This document shows, piece by piece, positions 29,684 through 40,221 of a DNA stretch of 64,000 bases; position 1 is the stretch's first letter, and the number at the start of each line of letters is the position of its first letter. Both the position numbers and the translations under genes were made by a program. The notes under the pieces were generated by a model. That model saw only the letters and a list, made by a program, of their open reading frames with translations, was not told the DNA's origin and did not search any database. Source of the DNA: Candidatus Nitrotoga sp. AM1P (GTDB lineage: Bacteria > Pseudomonadota > Gammaproteobacteria > Burkholderiales > Gallionellaceae). The stretch lies in contig NZ_AP019547.1 in the NCBI RefSeq assembly GCF_013168275.1, forward strand, positions 2,356,001 to 2,420,000, in the 5' to 3' direction.

Positions 29684-30511
29684 ATGGCACTGATCAAACT
29701 AAAACCAAGCTCTCCGGGGCGACGCGCTGTTGTGCGTGTGGTCAATAGTGACTTGCATAAGGGGAAGCCCCATGCGCCGTTGCTGGAAAAAAAGAACAGA
29801 ACGGCTGGTCGTAACCATAATGGGCATATCACCATCCGACATATGGGTGGTGGGCATAAAAAAAATTATCGCATAGTTGATTTCAAGCGTGATAAAGATA
29901 GTGTTTCTGCTATTGTTGAGCATTTAGAATATGACCCGAACCGCAGCGCGCATGTGGCGCTCTTATGCTACGCTGATGGCGAGCGCCGTTACATTATTGC
30001 GCCTAAGGGTGTAGCGGTAGGTTCTCAATTAGTGAGCGGCTCAGAAGCGCCAATTAAGGCGGGTAATGCCTTGCCGTTGCGCAATATTCCGGTAGGTTCG
30101 ACTATACACTGCATTGAAATGATGCCAGGTAAAGGCGCGCAATTGGCACGTTCGGCTGGTACTTCAGTGCAATTGTTGGCACGTGAGGGTGGGTACGCAC
30201 AATTGCGTTTGCGTTCGGGCGAAATTCGTAAGGTACATGTGGATTGTAAGGCGACCATAGGCGAAGTTGGCAATGCAGAGCACAGCTTGCGTTCTATCGG
30301 TAAGGCTGGTGCGATGCGTTGGCGTGGAGTGCGCCCGACCGTGCGTGGTGTGGCGATGAACCCGGTTGATCATCCGCATGGGGGTGGCGAAGGAAAGACT
30401 GCTGCTGGTCGTAATCCGGTCAGCCCATGGGGTGTGCCAGCCAAGGGCTTTCGTACACGTCGTAACAAGCGCACTAACGGCATGATAGCACGCCGTCGCT
30501 TTCAGACTTAA
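29684..30511 (+). CDS. rplB: 50S ribosomal protein L2
   Basis: L2 is needed for subunit joining and peptidyl transfer. The 275-aa protein shows [39 protein letters not shown] and the C-terminal [14 protein letters not shown] with the conserved histidine important for activity. It starts two nt after rplW. Confidence 0.99.
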   Translation: MALIKLKPSSPGRRAVVRVVNSDLHKGKPHAPLLEKKNRTAGRNHNGHITIRHMGGGHKKNYRIVDFKRDKDSVSAIVEHLEYDPNRSAHVALLCYADGERRYIIAPKGVAVGSQLVSGSEAPIKAGNALPLRNIPVGSTIHCIEMMPGKGAQLARSAGTSVQLLAREGGYAQLRLRSGEIRKVHVDCKATIGEVGNAEHSLRSIGKAGAMRWRGVRPTVRGVAMNPVDHPHGGGEGKTAAGRNPVSPWGVPAKGFRTRRNKRTNGMIARRRFQT

Positions 30512-30523
30512 GGGGTAAAAATT

Positions 30524-30808
30524 ATGGCACGTTCCATTAAAAAAGGTCCATTCGTCGATGCTTACTTAGTAAAAAAAATTGAAACTGTGCGTGTCAGTAA
30601 TGATAAGCGACCAGTGAGGACTTGGTCGCGACGGTCTACAGTGCTGCCTGAATTCGTTGGTTTGACAATTGCTGTGCATAATGGCAAGCAGCATATCCCT
30701 GTGTATATCTCTGAGAATATGGTGGGTCACAAGCTTGGTGAATTTTCGCTGACTCGCACTTTCAAAGGACACGCTGCTGACAAAAAAGCAGTGGTCAAGA
30801 AAAAATAA
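30524..30808 (+). CDS. rpsS: 30S ribosomal protein S19
   Basis: S19 is a 30S head protein contacting the A-site finger. The 94-aa sequence begins [19 protein letters not shown] and contains [20 protein letters not shown] and [20 protein letters not shown]. It is a few residues longer than E. coli S19 at the basic C-terminus. Confidence 0.98.
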   Translation: MARSIKKGPFVDAYLVKKIETVRVSNDKRPVRTWSRRSTVLPEFVGLTIAVHNGKQHIPVYISENMVGHKLGEFSLTRTFKGHAADKKAVVKKK

Positions 30809-30817
30809 GGAGGTATG

Positions 30818-31147
30818 ATGAACACAATCGCAGTAGTAAAAGGTGTTCGCCTGTCGGCTCAGAAGGGCCGTTTAGTGGCTGATCAAATTCGGGGTTTGTC
30901 AGTTAGTCAGGCATTAAATACTCTAGCTTTTAGCCCAAAAAAAGCAGCTGTAATTATTAAAAAAGGCTTGGAGTCAGCAATTGCCAATGCTGAGCATAAT
31001 GATGGCGCTGACATTGATGACCTGAAGGTTGCTACTATCTATGTGGATAAAGGAGCCTCGCTGAAAAGGACGTCGGCTCGTGCCAAGGGACGAGGCAATA
31101 GCATCGAGAAGCAGACCTGTCACATTACGATTATCGTTGGGAGCTAA
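30818..31147 (+). CDS. rplV: 50S ribosomal protein L22
   Basis: L22 lines the exit tunnel and contacts all 23S domains. The 109-aa protein contains [38 protein letters not shown] and the beta-hairpin region [20 protein letters not shown]. Two ATG codons are adjacent. The second (30818) is at a better distance from AAGGAGG (30807-30813), so I use it; 30815 is possible. Confidence 0.97.
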   Translation: MNTIAVVKGVRLSAQKGRLVADQIRGLSVSQALNTLAFSPKKAAVIIKKGLESAIANAEHNDGADIDDLKVATIYVDKGASLKRTSARAKGRGNSIEKQTCHITIIVGS

Positions 31148-31153
31148 GCAGAT

Positions 31154-31867
31154 ATGGGACAGAAAATTCATCCAATTGGTTTTCGATTGAGTGTGCAGAA
31201 AAACTGGACTTCGAAATGGTATGCTAACAGCAAGAATTTTGCCGGGATGCTACTTAAGGATATTGAGGTACGTGATTATCTGAAGAAAAAGCTTTTTGGT
31301 GCGGGTGTATCCAAGATCGTCATCGAACGACCAGCTAAAAACGCTAAAATAACAATTTATACCGCTCGCCCCGGTGTTGTGATTGGCAAAAAGGGTGAGG
31401 ATATCGAAGCTCTGCGGGCCGAGTTAAGAAAGCGCATGGGGTTGCCTGATGTCGCATTAAACATTGAGGAAGTGCGGAAGCCTGAAACTGATGCTCAGTT
31501 GATTGCGGAAAGCATTACCTCGCAGTTAGAAAAGCGCATCATGTTCCGCCGGGCTATGAAACGGGCTATGCAGAACGCCATGCGGCTGGGTGCTCAAGGT
31601 ATTAAGATTATGAGTGCAGGTCGTCTTAATGGAATCGAAATTGCGCGCACTGAATGGTATCGCGAAGGACGTGTGCCATTACATACGCTACGTGCTAATA
31701 TCGACTACGGTACTGCTGAGGCTAAAACCACTTACGGCATCATTGGCGTTAAGGTATGGGTTTATAAAGGCGATCATACTGGTGTAGAGGAAGTATCTGC
31801 GCCGATAGCATCCGAACCTGAAAAAAGAGTAAGAAAGCCGGGGACAAAACATGCTACAGCCAGCTAG
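31154..31867 (+). CDS. rpsC: 30S ribosomal protein S3
   Basis: S3 forms part of the mRNA entry channel. The 237-aa protein begins [20 protein letters not shown] and has the KH-domain segment [19 protein letters not shown] and the C-terminal [17 protein letters not shown]. Its last 17 nt overlap the start of rplP in another frame. Confidence 0.98.
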   Translation: MGQKIHPIGFRLSVQKNWTSKWYANSKNFAGMLLKDIEVRDYLKKKLFGAGVSKIVIERPAKNAKITIYTARPGVVIGKKGEDIEALRAELRKRMGLPDVALNIEEVRKPETDAQLIAESITSQLEKRIMFRRAMKRAMQNAMRLGAQGIKIMSAGRLNGIEIARTEWYREGRVPLHTLRANIDYGTAEAKTTYGIIGVKVWVYKGDHTGVEEVSAPIASEPEKRVRKPGTKHATAS

Positions 31868-32267
31868 AAGAAAATATCGCAAGGAGCAAAAAGGGCGTAA
31901 TACCGGTATCGCGACACGAGGCAACAAGGTTAGCTTTGGTGAGTTTGGTCTCAAGGCCGTAGCCCGTGGTCGCCTAACGGCACGTCAGATTGAGGCGGCG
32001 CGGCGCGCCATGACTCGCCACATTAAACGTGGTGGCCGTATTTGGATTCGTATTTTTCCGGACAAACCTATTTCACAAAAGCCTGCCGAAGTACGTATGG
32101 GTAATGGTAAGGGTAATCCGGAGTATTATGTTGCTGAAATTCAGCCTGGCAAGATGCTATATGAGATGGATGGCGTGGAAGAGTTGATAGCGCGCGAGGC
32201 TTTCCGTCTTGCTTCAGCTAAGCTACCTATTGCCACGACGTTTGTAATTAGACAAGTAGGGGCGTAA
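31851..32267 (+). CDS. rplP: 50S ribosomal protein L16
   Basis: L16 organises the A-site region of the 50S subunit. The 138-aa protein begins [20 protein letters not shown] and contains [20 protein letters not shown] and [23 protein letters not shown] 31851 lies within the end of rpsC (17-nt overlap), as is common in this operon. Confidence 0.98.
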   Translation: MLQPARRKYRKEQKGRNTGIATRGNKVSFGEFGLKAVARGRLTARQIEAARRAMTRHIKRGGRIWIRIFPDKPISQKPAEVRMGNGKGNPEYYVAEIQPGKMLYEMDGVEELIAREAFRLASAKLPIATTFVIRQVGA

Positions 32268-32269
32268 TT

Positions 32270-32461
32270 ATGAAGGCGAACGAATTAAGAATTAAATCTG
32301 TAACAGATTTGGATAAAGAATTGCTGTCTCTGACCAAAGCGCAATTTGGCTTGCGTATGCAGGTGGCAACACAGCAATTGAGTAATAATAGCCAGCTTCT
32401 CAAGATGCGTCGTGACATTGCTCGCGTGAAAACCATATTGACAGAAAAGGGTACTCAATAA
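32270..32461 (+). CDS. rpmC: 50S ribosomal protein L29
   Basis: L29 is a small two-helix protein near the tunnel exit. The 63-aa sequence has [20 protein letters not shown] and a conserved basic second helix ([19 protein letters not shown]). Two nt after rplP; its stop overlaps the rpsQ ATG by one base. Confidence 0.97.
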   Translation: MKANELRIKSVTDLDKELLSLTKAQFGLRMQVATQQLSNNSQLLKMRRDIARVKTILTEKGTQ

Positions 32462-32724
32462 TGAGTGCAACAAATTTAAAGCGAACGCTGGTGGGCATGG
32501 TTGTAAGTGACAAGATGGATAAAACTGTTACCGTACTGGTTGAGCGTAAGGTTAAGCACTCTCTTTTAGGTAAAGTATTGCGTGTGTCGAAAAAATATCA
32601 TGCTCATGATGAGAATAATGAATTTCATCAGGGTGATTTAGTTTCAATAGAAGAATGCCGTCCGCTGGCTAAGACCAAGAGTTGGCGTGTGACTAAACTA
32701 GTTGAAAAATCTCAAGCGGTTTAA
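32461..32724 (+). CDS. rpsQ: 30S ribosomal protein S17
   Basis: S17 is a primary 16S rRNA-binding protein with an OB fold. The 87-aa protein contains [20 protein letters not shown], the conserved [10 protein letters not shown] loop and [20 protein letters not shown]. Last gene of the S10 group before a 193-nt gap. Confidence 0.98.
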   Translation: MSATNLKRTLVGMVVSDKMDKTVTVLVERKVKHSLLGKVLRVSKKYHAHDENNEFHQGDLVSIEECRPLAKTKSWRVTKLVEKSQAV

Positions 32725-32791
32725 TTTCTATTCTGCCGTCAGACCGGTAAAATCTACCGTTAAAACGGCAAAATTAATTTTATTTAATGCT

Positions 32792-32917
32792 TGTGTTACT
32801 TAAAAGTCTCACGTATACTGCGAGACTTCGCTTAATTGCTGCTTTTTTTGCGGCAACCTAACCCAAACGGGTTCCAAGACTAGTCGCTTTTATGCGGATA
32901 AAGTTGGAGTATAAATA
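32792..32917 (+). promoter_or_regulatory. Probable spc promoter and structured rplN leader
   Basis: TTGTGT (32792-32797), a 17-nt spacer and TATACT (32815-32820) suggest a promoter in the largest gap of the ribosomal cluster. AAGTCTC/GAGACTT flanks the -10 box as an inverted repeat. The leader then has TTGCTGC/GCGGCAA and AACCC/GGGTT hairpins before the rplN start. Promoter strength and the roles of the hairpins are inference. Confidence 0.45.
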
Positions 32918-33286
32918 ATGATACAAATGCAATCTGTTTTAAGTGTGGCTGACAATACTGGCGCGCGTTCTGTTATGTGCATCAAAGTATTGGGTGGGTC
33001 CAAGTGTCGATATGCGGCCATTGGGGATGTAATTAAAGTCAGCATAAGAGATGCTGCTCCACGTGCCCGCGTAAAAAAAGGTGAGGTATACAGTGCTGTG
33101 GTGGTGCGTACAGCTAAGGGTGTGCGTCGTCCGGATGGTTCTTTGATAAAATTTGATGGTAATGCTGCGGTTTTGCTGAATGCGAAACTTGAGCCAATTG
33201 GCACTCGAATTTTTGGCCCGGTTACGCGAGAGTTACGTACTGAGCGATTTATGAAAATCGTATCGCTCGCTCCTGAGGTTTTGTAA
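32918..33286 (+). CDS. rplN: 50S ribosomal protein L14
   Basis: L14 forms part of the subunit interface. The 122-aa protein begins [20 protein letters not shown] and contains [20 protein letters not shown] and the typical C-terminus [12 protein letters not shown]. First gene of the spc group, behind a likely promoter. Confidence 0.99.
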   Translation: MIQMQSVLSVADNTGARSVMCIKVLGGSKCRYAAIGDVIKVSIRDAAPRARVKKGEVYSAVVVRTAKGVRRPDGSLIKFDGNAAVLLNAKLEPIGTRIFGPVTRELRTERFMKIVSLAPEVL

Positions 33287-33338
33287 GCGGCGGTAAGTAT
33301 TGTATAAGCGACGATATAAAGCAGTCTAAGGAAGAGTT

Positions 33339-33653
33339 ATGCGCAAGATTAAAAAAAATGATGACGTAATTGTCATAGCTGGAAGAGACAAAGGTAGCCG
33401 TGGTAGTGTGTTGCGAGTGCTTGGTGATCGTTTGCTGGTAAGTGGCGTTAACATGGTCAAAAAGCATCAGAAGCCAAATCCAGTAAAGGGTTTGACTGGT
33501 GGTATCGTGGCCATGGAAATATCGATCCATGTCTCAAATGTTGCTATTTATAACGCGGCATCAAAAAAGCCTGATCGTGTTGGTGTTAAAGTCCTTGAAG
33601 ATGGTCGCAAAATGCGGATCTTTAAGTCGAGTGGCGAAGTGATTGGCGCGTAA
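33339..33653 (+). CDS. rplX: 50S ribosomal protein L24
   Basis: L24 starts 50S assembly. The 104-aa protein has a KOW motif ([20 protein letters not shown]) and [29 protein letters not shown] precedes the ATG. Confidence 0.98.
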   Translation: MRKIKKNDDVIVIAGRDKGSRGSVLRVLGDRLLVSGVNMVKKHQKPNPVKGLTGGIVAMEISIHVSNVAIYNAASKKPDRVGVKVLEDGRKMRIFKSSGEVIGA

Positions 33654-33665
33654 AGGGGGAATGGC

Positions 33666-34205
33666 ATGGCTCGTCTGTATGAGTTTTACAAAGATACGGT
33701 AGCTCCGGGGCTGATGAAGCAGTTTGGTTATAAGTCTATTATGGAAGTGCCGCGTATTGAAAAGATCACTCTAAATATGGGAGTGGGTGAAGCAGTGGCA
33801 GACAAGAAAGTTATGGAGCATGCTGTTAGTGATATGCAGAAAATTGCTGGGCAGAAACCGGTCGTGACCAAATCTAAGAAGTCTATCGCAGGTTTTAAAA
33901 TTCGTGAAAATTATCCTGTTGGATGCAAGGTTACTTTGCGTAAAGCCCGTATGTATGAATTTCTAGATCGTTTGGTAACGGTGGCTATTCCGCGTATCCG
34001 TGATTTTCGGGGTATTTCTGGCAAAGCGTTTGATGGTCGTGGCAATTACAATATGGGTGTTAAGGAACAGATTATCTTCCCAGAGATTGAATATGACAAA
34101 ATTGATGCATTGCGTGGTATGAATATCACTATTACTACCAGTGCAAAAACTGATGAAGAGGCGCGTGCGCTCCTACTGGCTTTCAAATTTCCGTTGAAGA
34201 ACTGA
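33666..34205 (+). CDS. rplE: 50S ribosomal protein L5
   Basis: L5 binds 5S rRNA and contacts the P-site tRNA. The 179-aa protein begins [20 protein letters not shown] and contains [39 protein letters not shown] and [20 protein letters not shown]. 12 nt after rplX. Confidence 0.99.
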   Translation: MARLYEFYKDTVAPGLMKQFGYKSIMEVPRIEKITLNMGVGEAVADKKVMEHAVSDMQKIAGQKPVVTKSKKSIAGFKIRENYPVGCKVTLRKARMYEFLDRLVTVAIPRIRDFRGISGKAFDGRGNYNMGVKEQIIFPEIEYDKIDALRGMNITITTSAKTDEEARALLLAFKFPLKN

Positions 34206-34212
34206 GGGTAAA

Positions 34213-34518
34213 ATGGCTAAAGCAGCTGTCATTAATCGCGAACAAAAGCGTCGCGACATAGTAAAAAAATACTCCGTTAAGCGTGCTGAGCTGTTGGCAA
34301 CTATAGTTAACGTTAAATTGAGTGATGAAGATCGTTATATTGCCCGTCAGAAGCTGCAAGCACTTCCGAGAAATTCTAACCCGGTGCGTTTGCGTAATCG
34401 TTGCTCGTTGACTGGGCGTCCGCGTGGTGTTTTCAGCAAGTTTGGTCTGGGTCGAATTAAGCTGCGTGAGTTTGTAATGCGCGGTGAGGTACCTGGTGTA
34501 ATCAAGGCAAGCTGGTAA
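34213..34518 (+). CDS. rpsN: 30S ribosomal protein S14 (zinc-independent form)
   Basis: S14 is a 30S head protein. The 101-aa length and lack of CxxC pairs show the long zinc-independent form. [19 protein letters not shown] opens the protein. [20 protein letters not shown] and [20 protein letters not shown] close it. Confidence 0.98.
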   Translation: MAKAAVINREQKRRDIVKKYSVKRAELLATIVNVKLSDEDRYIARQKLQALPRNSNPVRLRNRCSLTGRPRGVFSKFGLGRIKLREFVMRGEVPGVIKASW

Positions 34519-34528
34519 GGGTGAATCT

Positions 34529-34924
34529 ATGAGTATGAGTGATCCGATCTCCGACATGCTGACGCGCATTAGAAATGCGCAGATGGCGGAAAAAGCAAAC
34601 GTAAGGATGCCTTCTTCTAAGCTAAAAGTGGCGATTGCCCAAGTGCTGCAGGATGAGGGTTATGTAGGGGGCTATAATGTTTCTAGTGTGGGCGGTAAGC
34701 CTACATTGGAAATTGACCTGAAATATTATGCAGGACGACCAGTGATTGAAAATATTCAGCGCGTAAGTCGCCCTGGTCTACGTATGTACAAGGGTTGCGA
34801 TGATATACCTAATGTGATGAACGGTTTGGGTATTGCCATTGTGTCTACCTCAAAGGGGTTGATGACTGATCGCAAGGCACGCGCCAATGGAATTGGTGGC
34901 GAAGTGTTGTGCATAGTCGCGTAA
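34529..34924 (+). CDS. rpsH: 30S ribosomal protein S8
   Basis: S8 binds the 16S central domain and in E. coli represses the spc operon. The 131-aa protein begins [19 protein letters not shown] and ends in the conserved [18 protein letters not shown] and [10 protein letters not shown] second ATG two codons in is possible. Confidence 0.98.
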   Translation: MSMSDPISDMLTRIRNAQMAEKANVRMPSSKLKVAIAQVLQDEGYVGGYNVSSVGGKPTLEIDLKYYAGRPVIENIQRVSRPGLRMYKGCDDIPNVMNGLGIAIVSTSKGLMTDRKARANGIGGEVLCIVA

Positions 34925-34934
34925 CGGGGTAATT

Positions 34935-35468
34935 ATGTCTAGAGTCGCTAAAAATCCTATAGCTTTACCGGCTGGTGTCGAAGTAATGCTGGTTGCTAAC
35001 GAAATTTCCGTTAAAGGCCCGTTGGGAACAATGAAACAGACGCTGAGCAACGATGTTGTTGTGCAGCATGAGGGTGAGGAGTTGCTGTGCAAAGCTAGCA
35101 ATGAATCTGCGAAAGCGGATGCTATGTCGGGTACTATTCGTGCGCTGGTTGCTAATATGGTACAAGGTGTGACCAAGGGTTTCGAGCGTAAGCTGACCTT
35201 GGTTGGCGTTGGTTATCGTGCTCAAGCCACTGATGACATTCTTAATCTGACTCTTGGTTTTTCCCACCCTGTGGTTTATAAGGTGCCTGTTGGTGTCACT
35301 GTTTCGACGCCGACACAAACCGAAGTTGTATTAAAAAGTACAAATAAGCAACAGGTTGGTCAAGTTGCCGCTGAAATTCGCGCGTTCCGAGAGCCTGAGC
35401 CTTACAAGGGTAAAGGGGTTCGTTATGCCGAAGAAGTGGTAAAGCTGAAAGAAACTAAGAAAAAATAA
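34935..35468 (+). CDS. rplF: 50S ribosomal protein L6
   Basis: L6 lies near the sarcin-ricin loop. The 177-aa protein begins [20 protein letters not shown] and contains [19 protein letters not shown] and the signature [20 protein letters not shown]. Spaced 10 nt from rpsH. Confidence 0.99.
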   Translation: MSRVAKNPIALPAGVEVMLVANEISVKGPLGTMKQTLSNDVVVQHEGEELLCKASNESAKADAMSGTIRALVANMVQGVTKGFERKLTLVGVGYRAQATDDILNLTLGFSHPVVYKVPVGVTVSTPTQTEVVLKSTNKQQVGQVAAEIRAFREPEPYKGKGVRYAEEVVKLKETKKK

Positions 35469-35480
35469 TTGAGGCGGATA

Positions 35481-35837
35481 ATGTTTATCAAGAATGATGC
35501 GCGTCAGCGCAGGGCTCGTAAAACGCGTGCCAAAATTGCTGGTCAGAAGTCGATTCGTTTGGCAATACGTCGCAGCAATTTACATATTTATGCTCAGGTG
35601 ATTTCTGCTTGCGGCAGTAAAGTTTTAGTAAGTGCTTCAACTTTAGAATCTGAGGTGCGGAAAGAGCTTGCTAATGGGGGAAATATTGCGGCCGCCATAA
35701 TGGTGGGAAAGCGTATCGCTGAAAAAGCTAAAGATGCTGGTATTGCTGAGGTTGCTTTTGACCGTTCCGGCTATAAATATCATGGCCGTGTAAAAGCGCT
35801 TGCTGCTGCTGCACGTGAGCATGGCTTGAAGTTCTAA
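35481..35837 (+). CDS. rplR: 50S ribosomal protein L18
   Basis: L18 binds 5S rRNA with L5. The 118-aa protein contains the basic N-terminus [20 protein letters not shown] and the C-terminal [23 protein letters not shown] 35481 follows GAGGCGG. An in-frame TTG four codons earlier lies directly after the rplF stop and has no ribosome binding site. Confidence 0.98.
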   Translation: MFIKNDARQRRARKTRAKIAGQKSIRLAIRRSNLHIYAQVISACGSKVLVSASTLESEVRKELANGGNIAAAIMVGKRIAEKAKDAGIAEVAFDRSGYKYHGRVKALAAAAREHGLKF

Positions 35838-35850
35838 CTTGAGGTGAATG

Positions 35851-36372
35851 ATGGCTAAAGCGCAGGGAAGAATGCAACAATCGGAGGATCGTGGTGATGG
35901 TCTTATCGAGAAGATGATTTCGATCAATCGTGTAACCAAGGTGGTGAAGGGGGGTCGCATTATGGGATTCGCCGCGCTAACCGTAGTTGGAGATGGCGAT
36001 GGTCGCATAGGCATGGGCAAGGGGAAGTCTAAGGAGGTGCCGGTTGCCGTGCAGAAATCGATGGAAGAGGCACGTCGAAAGATGATTAATGTTAATTTGA
36101 ATAAAGGCACTTTGCATCATACGGTGATTGGGCGTCATGGCGCTGCAAAGGTGTACATGCAGCCAGCATCAGAAGGTACTGGAATTATTGCGGGTGGCGC
36201 AATGCGTGCTGTGTTTGAGGCAGTGGGTGTACATAATGTCTTGGCTAAATGCATTGGTTCGAGTAATCCATACAATGTAGTGCGCGCAACTTTGAATGGG
36301 CTGCAGGCTATCAATTCTCCATCTGAAATTGCTGCCAAGCGTGGTATGAGCATAGAAGAAATTCAGGGGTAA
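35851..36372 (+). CDS. rpsE: 30S ribosomal protein S5
   Basis: S5 affects decoding accuracy. The 173-aa protein contains [39 protein letters not shown] and [19 protein letters not shown]. Two ATG codons are adjacent; the second (35851) is better spaced from GAGGTG and is used. Confidence 0.98.
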   Translation: MAKAQGRMQQSEDRGDGLIEKMISINRVTKVVKGGRIMGFAALTVVGDGDGRIGMGKGKSKEVPVAVQKSMEEARRKMINVNLNKGTLHHTVIGRHGAAKVYMQPASEGTGIIAGGAMRAVFEAVGVHNVLAKCIGSSNPYNVVRATLNGLQAINSPSEIAAKRGMSIEEIQG

Positions 36373-36377
36373 TTCAA

Positions 36378-36587
36378 ATGGCACAGACTCAACAAAACGT
36401 AACAGCAGCAATGGGAAAGCTTCGCGTAACACTGGTTAAAAGCGTGATCGGTACTAAAGAATCGCATCGCGCATGTGTGCGTGGGTTAGGTTTGCGTCGT
36501 TTAAATCATACCGTCATAGTGGAAGATTCGCCAGCTGTACGAGGCATGATTCACGAGGTCTATTACTTGGTTAAGTGCGAGGCATAA
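36378..36587 (+). CDS. rpmD: 50S ribosomal protein L30
   Basis: L30 is a small 50S protein. The core [20 protein letters not shown] and [19 protein letters not shown] is clear. The 69-aa length exceeds the usual 60 because of an 11-residue N-terminal extension ([11 protein letters not shown]). Initiation at the internal ATG (codon 12) would give the standard form. Confidence 0.95.
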   Translation: MAQTQQNVTAAMGKLRVTLVKSVIGTKESHRACVRGLGLRRLNHTVIVEDSPAVRGMIHEVYYLVKCEA

Positions 36588-37022
36588 ATGCAACTCAATA
36601 AAATTAAACCTGCAGAAGGTTCTACTCATGCTAAGCGTCGTGTTGGACGTGGTATTGGTTGCGGTCTGGGTAAAACTTGTGGTCGCGGCCATAAAGGTCA
36701 AAAATCGCGTTCTGGTGGCTTTCATAAGGTTGGTTTTGAAGGTGGTCAGATGCCGTTGCAACGCCGTTTGCCTAAGCGCGGTTTTATTTCGTTGACTCGT
36801 TATGACAGTGCTCAAGTTCGCTTATCTGACTTGGAAAAAATGGCGGTTGATGTGATTGACTTGTTGTCATTGAAACAAGCTGGAGTTGTGCCTGCTGCAG
36901 CGCGGATTGTTAAGGTTGTGATGTCTGGTGAGATCAAGCGCTCCGTGAAGTTACAAGGTTTGTTGCTTACCAAGGGTGCGCGTGCTGCAATTCAAGCTGC
37001 TGGCGGTAGCATTGCAGAGTAA
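36588..37022 (+). CDS. rplO: 50S ribosomal protein L15
   Basis: L15 is a late-assembly 50S protein. The 144-aa protein has the glycine/basic-rich N-terminus [20 protein letters not shown] and the segment [18 protein letters not shown]. It begins directly after rpmD, and its stop overlaps the secY start. Confidence 0.98.
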   Translation: MQLNKIKPAEGSTHAKRRVGRGIGCGLGKTCGRGHKGQKSRSGGFHKVGFEGGQMPLQRRLPKRGFISLTRYDSAQVRLSDLEKMAVDVIDLLSLKQAGVVPAAARIVKVVMSGEIKRSVKLQGLLLTKGARAAIQAAGGSIAE

Positions 37023-38353
37023 TGGTGGCTCCTGTGGATGCGGTAGCTAAAAAGCGTTTGAATAATGGTAAGTATGGTGACCTTGGCCGCCGTTTATGGT
37101 TTTTGTTGGGTGCATTGGTAGTTTACCGTATTGGTGCGCATATACCGGTGCCAGGTATTGACCCTATGGTGTTGGCTGATTTGTTCAATTCGCAAAAGAG
37201 CGGTATTTTAGGCATGTTTAACATGTTTTCTGGTGGTGCGCTCTCGCGTTTTACGATTCTAGCGCTGGGTATTATGCCGTACATATCCGCTTCCATTATC
37301 ATGCAATTGGCCACACATGCGGTACCACATCTAGAACAATTGAAAAAAGACGGTGAGGTGGGTCGTCGTAAGATTACTCAGTACACACGCTATGGCACTT
37401 TGGCGCTGGCACTGTTTCAAGCATTTGGTATGTCTGTGGCACTGCAATCACAAGCAGGATTGGTATTGCATCCAGGAATGATGTTTCAAATAACTACAGT
37501 AATTACCTTGTTATCTGGCACAATGTTTTTAATGTGGTTGGGAGAGCAAATTACTGAGCGTGGCCTAGGAAATGGTATCTCTCTGATTATTTTTGCTGGG
37601 ATTGCTGCGGGATTACCTAATGCAATTGGTAGCACTCTGGAATTAGCGCGGACTGGCGCGTTCTCTATCCCGCTGGTGTTATTGTTATTGTTTGGTTCGA
37701 TTGGAATAACAGCGTTGGTAGTGTTTGTTGAGCGCGGTCAGCGAAAAATTCTTGTCAATTATGCCAAGCGTCAGGTTGGAAATAAGGTATATGGTGGTCA
37801 AAGTTCGCATTTGCCGTTAAAAGTAAATATGGCTGGTGTGATACCACCAATTTTTGCCTCAAGTATTATTTTATTCCCGGCAACGTTGGCTGGTTGGTCT
37901 GCGAGCGGTCAAGGATTGAATTGGTTGAAAGATATCAGTGACAAACTGTCTCCAGGCCAGCCTATATATGTGATGTTGTATGCAGCGGCAATTATTTTCT
38001 TCTGTTTTTTTTATACAGCACTCGTTTTCAATCCGAAAGAAACGGCAGAAAACCTGAAGAAAAGTGGCGCTTTTTTACCTGGAATTCGTCCAGGTGATTT
38101 GACTGCTCGGTACATTGAAAACATCATGCTGCGCTTGACTTTGGTTGGTGCTGTGTACGTGACATTGGTGTGTCTGTTGCCAGAGTTTTTGGTAGTAAAG
38201 TGGAACGTGCCATTTTACTTTGGCGGTACCTCGTTATTAATTATGGTTGTGGTGACTATGGATTTTATGTCGCAAGTTCAATCTTATCTGATGACGCATC
38301 AGTATGAAAGCTTGTTAAAGAAGGCAAATTTTAAGGGTGGATTGATTCGCTGA
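37022..38353 (+). CDS. secY: Preprotein translocase subunit SecY
   Basis: SecY is the pore of the Sec translocon in the inner membrane. The 443-aa protein has ten predicted transmembrane helices. [19 protein letters not shown] opens the first periplasmic loop. [19 protein letters not shown] is family typical. [21 protein letters not shown] [20 protein letters not shown] and the cytoplasmic loop [19 protein letters not shown] follow. It partners SecE at 11295. Coupled by one-base overlaps to rplO and infA. Confidence 0.98.
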   Translation: MVAPVDAVAKKRLNNGKYGDLGRRLWFLLGALVVYRIGAHIPVPGIDPMVLADLFNSQKSGILGMFNMFSGGALSRFTILALGIMPYISASIIMQLATHAVPHLEQLKKDGEVGRRKITQYTRYGTLALALFQAFGMSVALQSQAGLVLHPGMMFQITTVITLLSGTMFLMWLGEQITERGLGNGISLIIFAGIAAGLPNAIGSTLELARTGAFSIPLVLLLLFGSIGITALVVFVERGQRKILVNYAKRQVGNKVYGGQSSHLPLKVNMAGVIPPIFASSIILFPATLAGWSASGQGLNWLKDISDKLSPGQPIYVMLYAAAIIFFCFFYTALVFNPKETAENLKKSGAFLPGIRPGDLTARYIENIMLRLTLVGAVYVTLVCLLPEFLVVKWNVPFYFGGTSLLIMVVVTMDFMSQVQSYLMTHQYESLLKKANFKGGLIR

Positions 38354-38571
38354 TGGCCAAGGAAGATGCGATGCAAATGCAGGGAGAGGTTGTAGAATCT
38401 CTTCCTAATGCAACCTTTCGTGTGAAGCTAGAAAATGGTCATATAGTGTTGGGTCATATCTCCGGTAAGATGCGTATGCACTATATTCGTATTTTGCCCG
38501 GTGATAAGGTTACAGTTGAACTGACCCCCTATGACTTGACCAAAGGGCGCATTACCTTTCGCGCCAAGTAG
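38353..38571 (+). CDS. infA: Translation initiation factor IF-1
   Basis: IF-1 occupies the 30S A site during initiation. The 72-aa protein is a single OB-fold domain, [14 protein letters not shown] ([20 protein letters not shown]), with [19 protein letters not shown] and [18 protein letters not shown]. Position after secY is standard outside the enterobacteria. Confidence 0.97.
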   Translation: MAKEDAMQMQGEVVESLPNATFRVKLENGHIVLGHISGKMRMHYIRILPGDKVTVELTPYDLTKGRITFRAK

Positions 38572-38599
38572 TAGTTGCGTGTAGTACTAAGGAGAAAAA

Positions 38600-38716
38600 A
38601 TGAAAGTGCAAGCATCGGTAAAAAAAGTTTGTCGTAATTGTAAAGTAGTACGGCGTAAAGGGGTTGTACGCGTGATCTGTAGTAGTGATGCACGCCACAA
38701 GCAACGCCAGGGCTAA
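38600..38716 (+). CDS. rpmJ: 50S ribosomal protein L36 (zinc-binding form)
   Basis: This 38-aa gene is preceded by AAGGAGA. The sequence begins [19 protein letters not shown] and ends DARHKQRQG. The zinc ligands C11, C14, C27 and H33 are all present, so this is the zinc-dependent L36 form. It lies between infA and rpsM as usual. Confidence 0.97.
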   Translation: MKVQASVKKVCRNCKVVRRKGVVRVICSSDARHKQRQG

Positions 38717-38785
38717 GTGAGGGTGAGTAAGCTTCTCTCTCAAATGGTAATCTTTAATGCCTTTTTTAAACGATAGGGTAGTTGC

Positions 38786-39151
38786 ATGGCTCGTATTGCA
38801 GGGGTAAACATTCCAAATCATCAGCACACTGTAATCGCTTTGACCGCGATTTATGGTGTTGGTAACACTCGGGCGCGTAAAATATGCGCCGCTGTCGGGG
38901 TTAACATCTCCACCAAAATAAAAGATCTCGCTGATGCAGAAATGGATAAATTGCGCGATGAGGTCGCTAAGTTTACGGTGGAAGGCGATTTGCGTCGAGA
39001 AATTTCGATGAATATAAAAAGATTGATGGACTTAGGTTGCTATCGTGGCTTGCGCCATCGCCGTGGTTTGCCAGTGCGGGGACAACGGACGCGCACTAAT
39101 GCGCGCACTCGTAAGGGTCCGCGCAAGTCTGTTGCCGGCGCCAAGAAGTAA
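38786..39151 (+). CDS. rpsM: 30S ribosomal protein S13
   Basis: S13 lies in the 30S head and forms intersubunit bridges. The 121-aa protein begins [20 protein letters not shown] and contains the C-terminal [20 protein letters not shown] and [11 protein letters not shown]. First gene of the alpha group. Confidence 0.99.
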   Translation: MARIAGVNIPNHQHTVIALTAIYGVGNTRARKICAAVGVNISTKIKDLADAEMDKLRDEVAKFTVEGDLRREISMNIKRLMDLGCYRGLRHRRGLPVRGQRTRTNARTRKGPRKSVAGAKK

Positions 39152-39169
39152 TTTTCGAGAGGATTGAGC

Positions 39170-39559
39170 ATGGCTAAAACAAACACGCGAGTGCGCAAAA
39201 AAGTCAAAAAGAACGTAGCTGAGGGTATTGCCCATGTGCACGCTTCCTTTAACAATACTATTGTGACAATTACTGACCGCCAGGGTAACGCTTTGGCTTG
39301 GTCTACTAGTGGCAGCAATGGTTTTAAAGGCTCGCGTAAAAGCACACCTTTCGCAGCGCAAATTGCTGGTGAGACAGCCAGTAAGGCTGCTCAGGAATGT
39401 GGCGTAAAAAACCTTGAAGTGCGCATAAAAGGTCCCGGCCCTGGTCGTGAATCGGCAGTGCGTGCTTTAAATGCGGCAGGTTTTAAAATCACCAGCATTT
39501 CTGACATTACGCCAGTTCCACACAATGGCTGCCGTCCGCCAAAAAAGCGTCGTATCTAA
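39170..39559 (+). CDS. rpsK: 30S ribosomal protein S11
   Basis: S11 lies on the 30S platform. The 129-aa protein contains [40 protein letters not shown] and the C-terminal [21 protein letters not shown] 39170 follows GAGAGG. An upstream TTG two codons earlier is not needed. Confidence 0.98.
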   Translation: MAKTNTRVRKKVKKNVAEGIAHVHASFNNTIVTITDRQGNALAWSTSGSNGFKGSRKSTPFAAQIAGETASKAAQECGVKNLEVRIKGPGPGRESAVRALNAAGFKITSISDITPVPHNGCRPPKKRRI

Positions 39560-39574
39560 ATTTAGGAGATAGCC

Positions 39575-40204
39575 TTGGCTAGAAATCTGGATCCAAAGTG
39601 CCGTCAGTGCCGTCGTGAAGGCGAAAAACTGTTTCTGAAGGGCGAAAAATGTTTTACCGATAAATGCGGGGTTGAGCGTCGTGCTTATCCTCCTGGTCAG
39701 CACGGACAAAAGAAAAACTCTCGCTTGTCTGATTACGGTGGTCAGTTGCGTGAAAAGCAAAAAGTTCGTCGTATTTATGGCATGCTCGAGCACCAATTTC
39801 GTTTGACCTATCGCTCGGCAGAAATACAGCGCGGTATTACTGGTGAAAATTTATTGCAGTTGCTGGAATCACGTCTAGATAATGTATCTTATCGCATGGG
39901 TTTCGGTGCATCTCGTTCCGAGGCACGCCAAGTAGTTCGACACAATGGTATCTTGGTGAATGGCAAACGTGTCAATATACCATCCTACCAGATTCGTACT
40001 GGTGATGTGGTCGAGATAGCAGACAGCGCCAAGATGCAGCTGCGCGTTAAGGCGGCATTGCAAGCAGCCGAGCAACGTGGTTTCCCGGAATGGGTTGAGG
40101 TTGATTCTAAGGCTATGAAGGGTACATATAAGTCTAAGCCTCAACGCTCTGAGTTGCCTGCGTCTATTAACGAGCATCTTATTGTCGAGTTGTATTCCAA
40201 GTAA
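39575..40204 (+). CDS. rpsD: 30S ribosomal protein S4
   Basis: S4 starts 30S assembly and in E. coli represses the alpha operon. The 209-aa protein begins [20 protein letters not shown] and contains [19 protein letters not shown] and the S4 RNA-binding domain [20 protein letters not shown]. The start is TTG (39575-39577) with AGGAG at a good distance. No ATG fits the conserved N-terminus. Confidence 0.97.
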   Translation: MARNLDPKCRQCRREGEKLFLKGEKCFTDKCGVERRAYPPGQHGQKKNSRLSDYGGQLREKQKVRRIYGMLEHQFRLTYRSAEIQRGITGENLLQLLESRLDNVSYRMGFGASRSEARQVVRHNGILVNGKRVNIPSYQIRTGDVVEIADSAKMQLRVKAALQAAEQRGFPEWVEVDSKAMKGTYKSKPQRSELPASINEHLIVELYSK

Positions 40205-40221
40205 TTCATGCGGAGTCGGAT

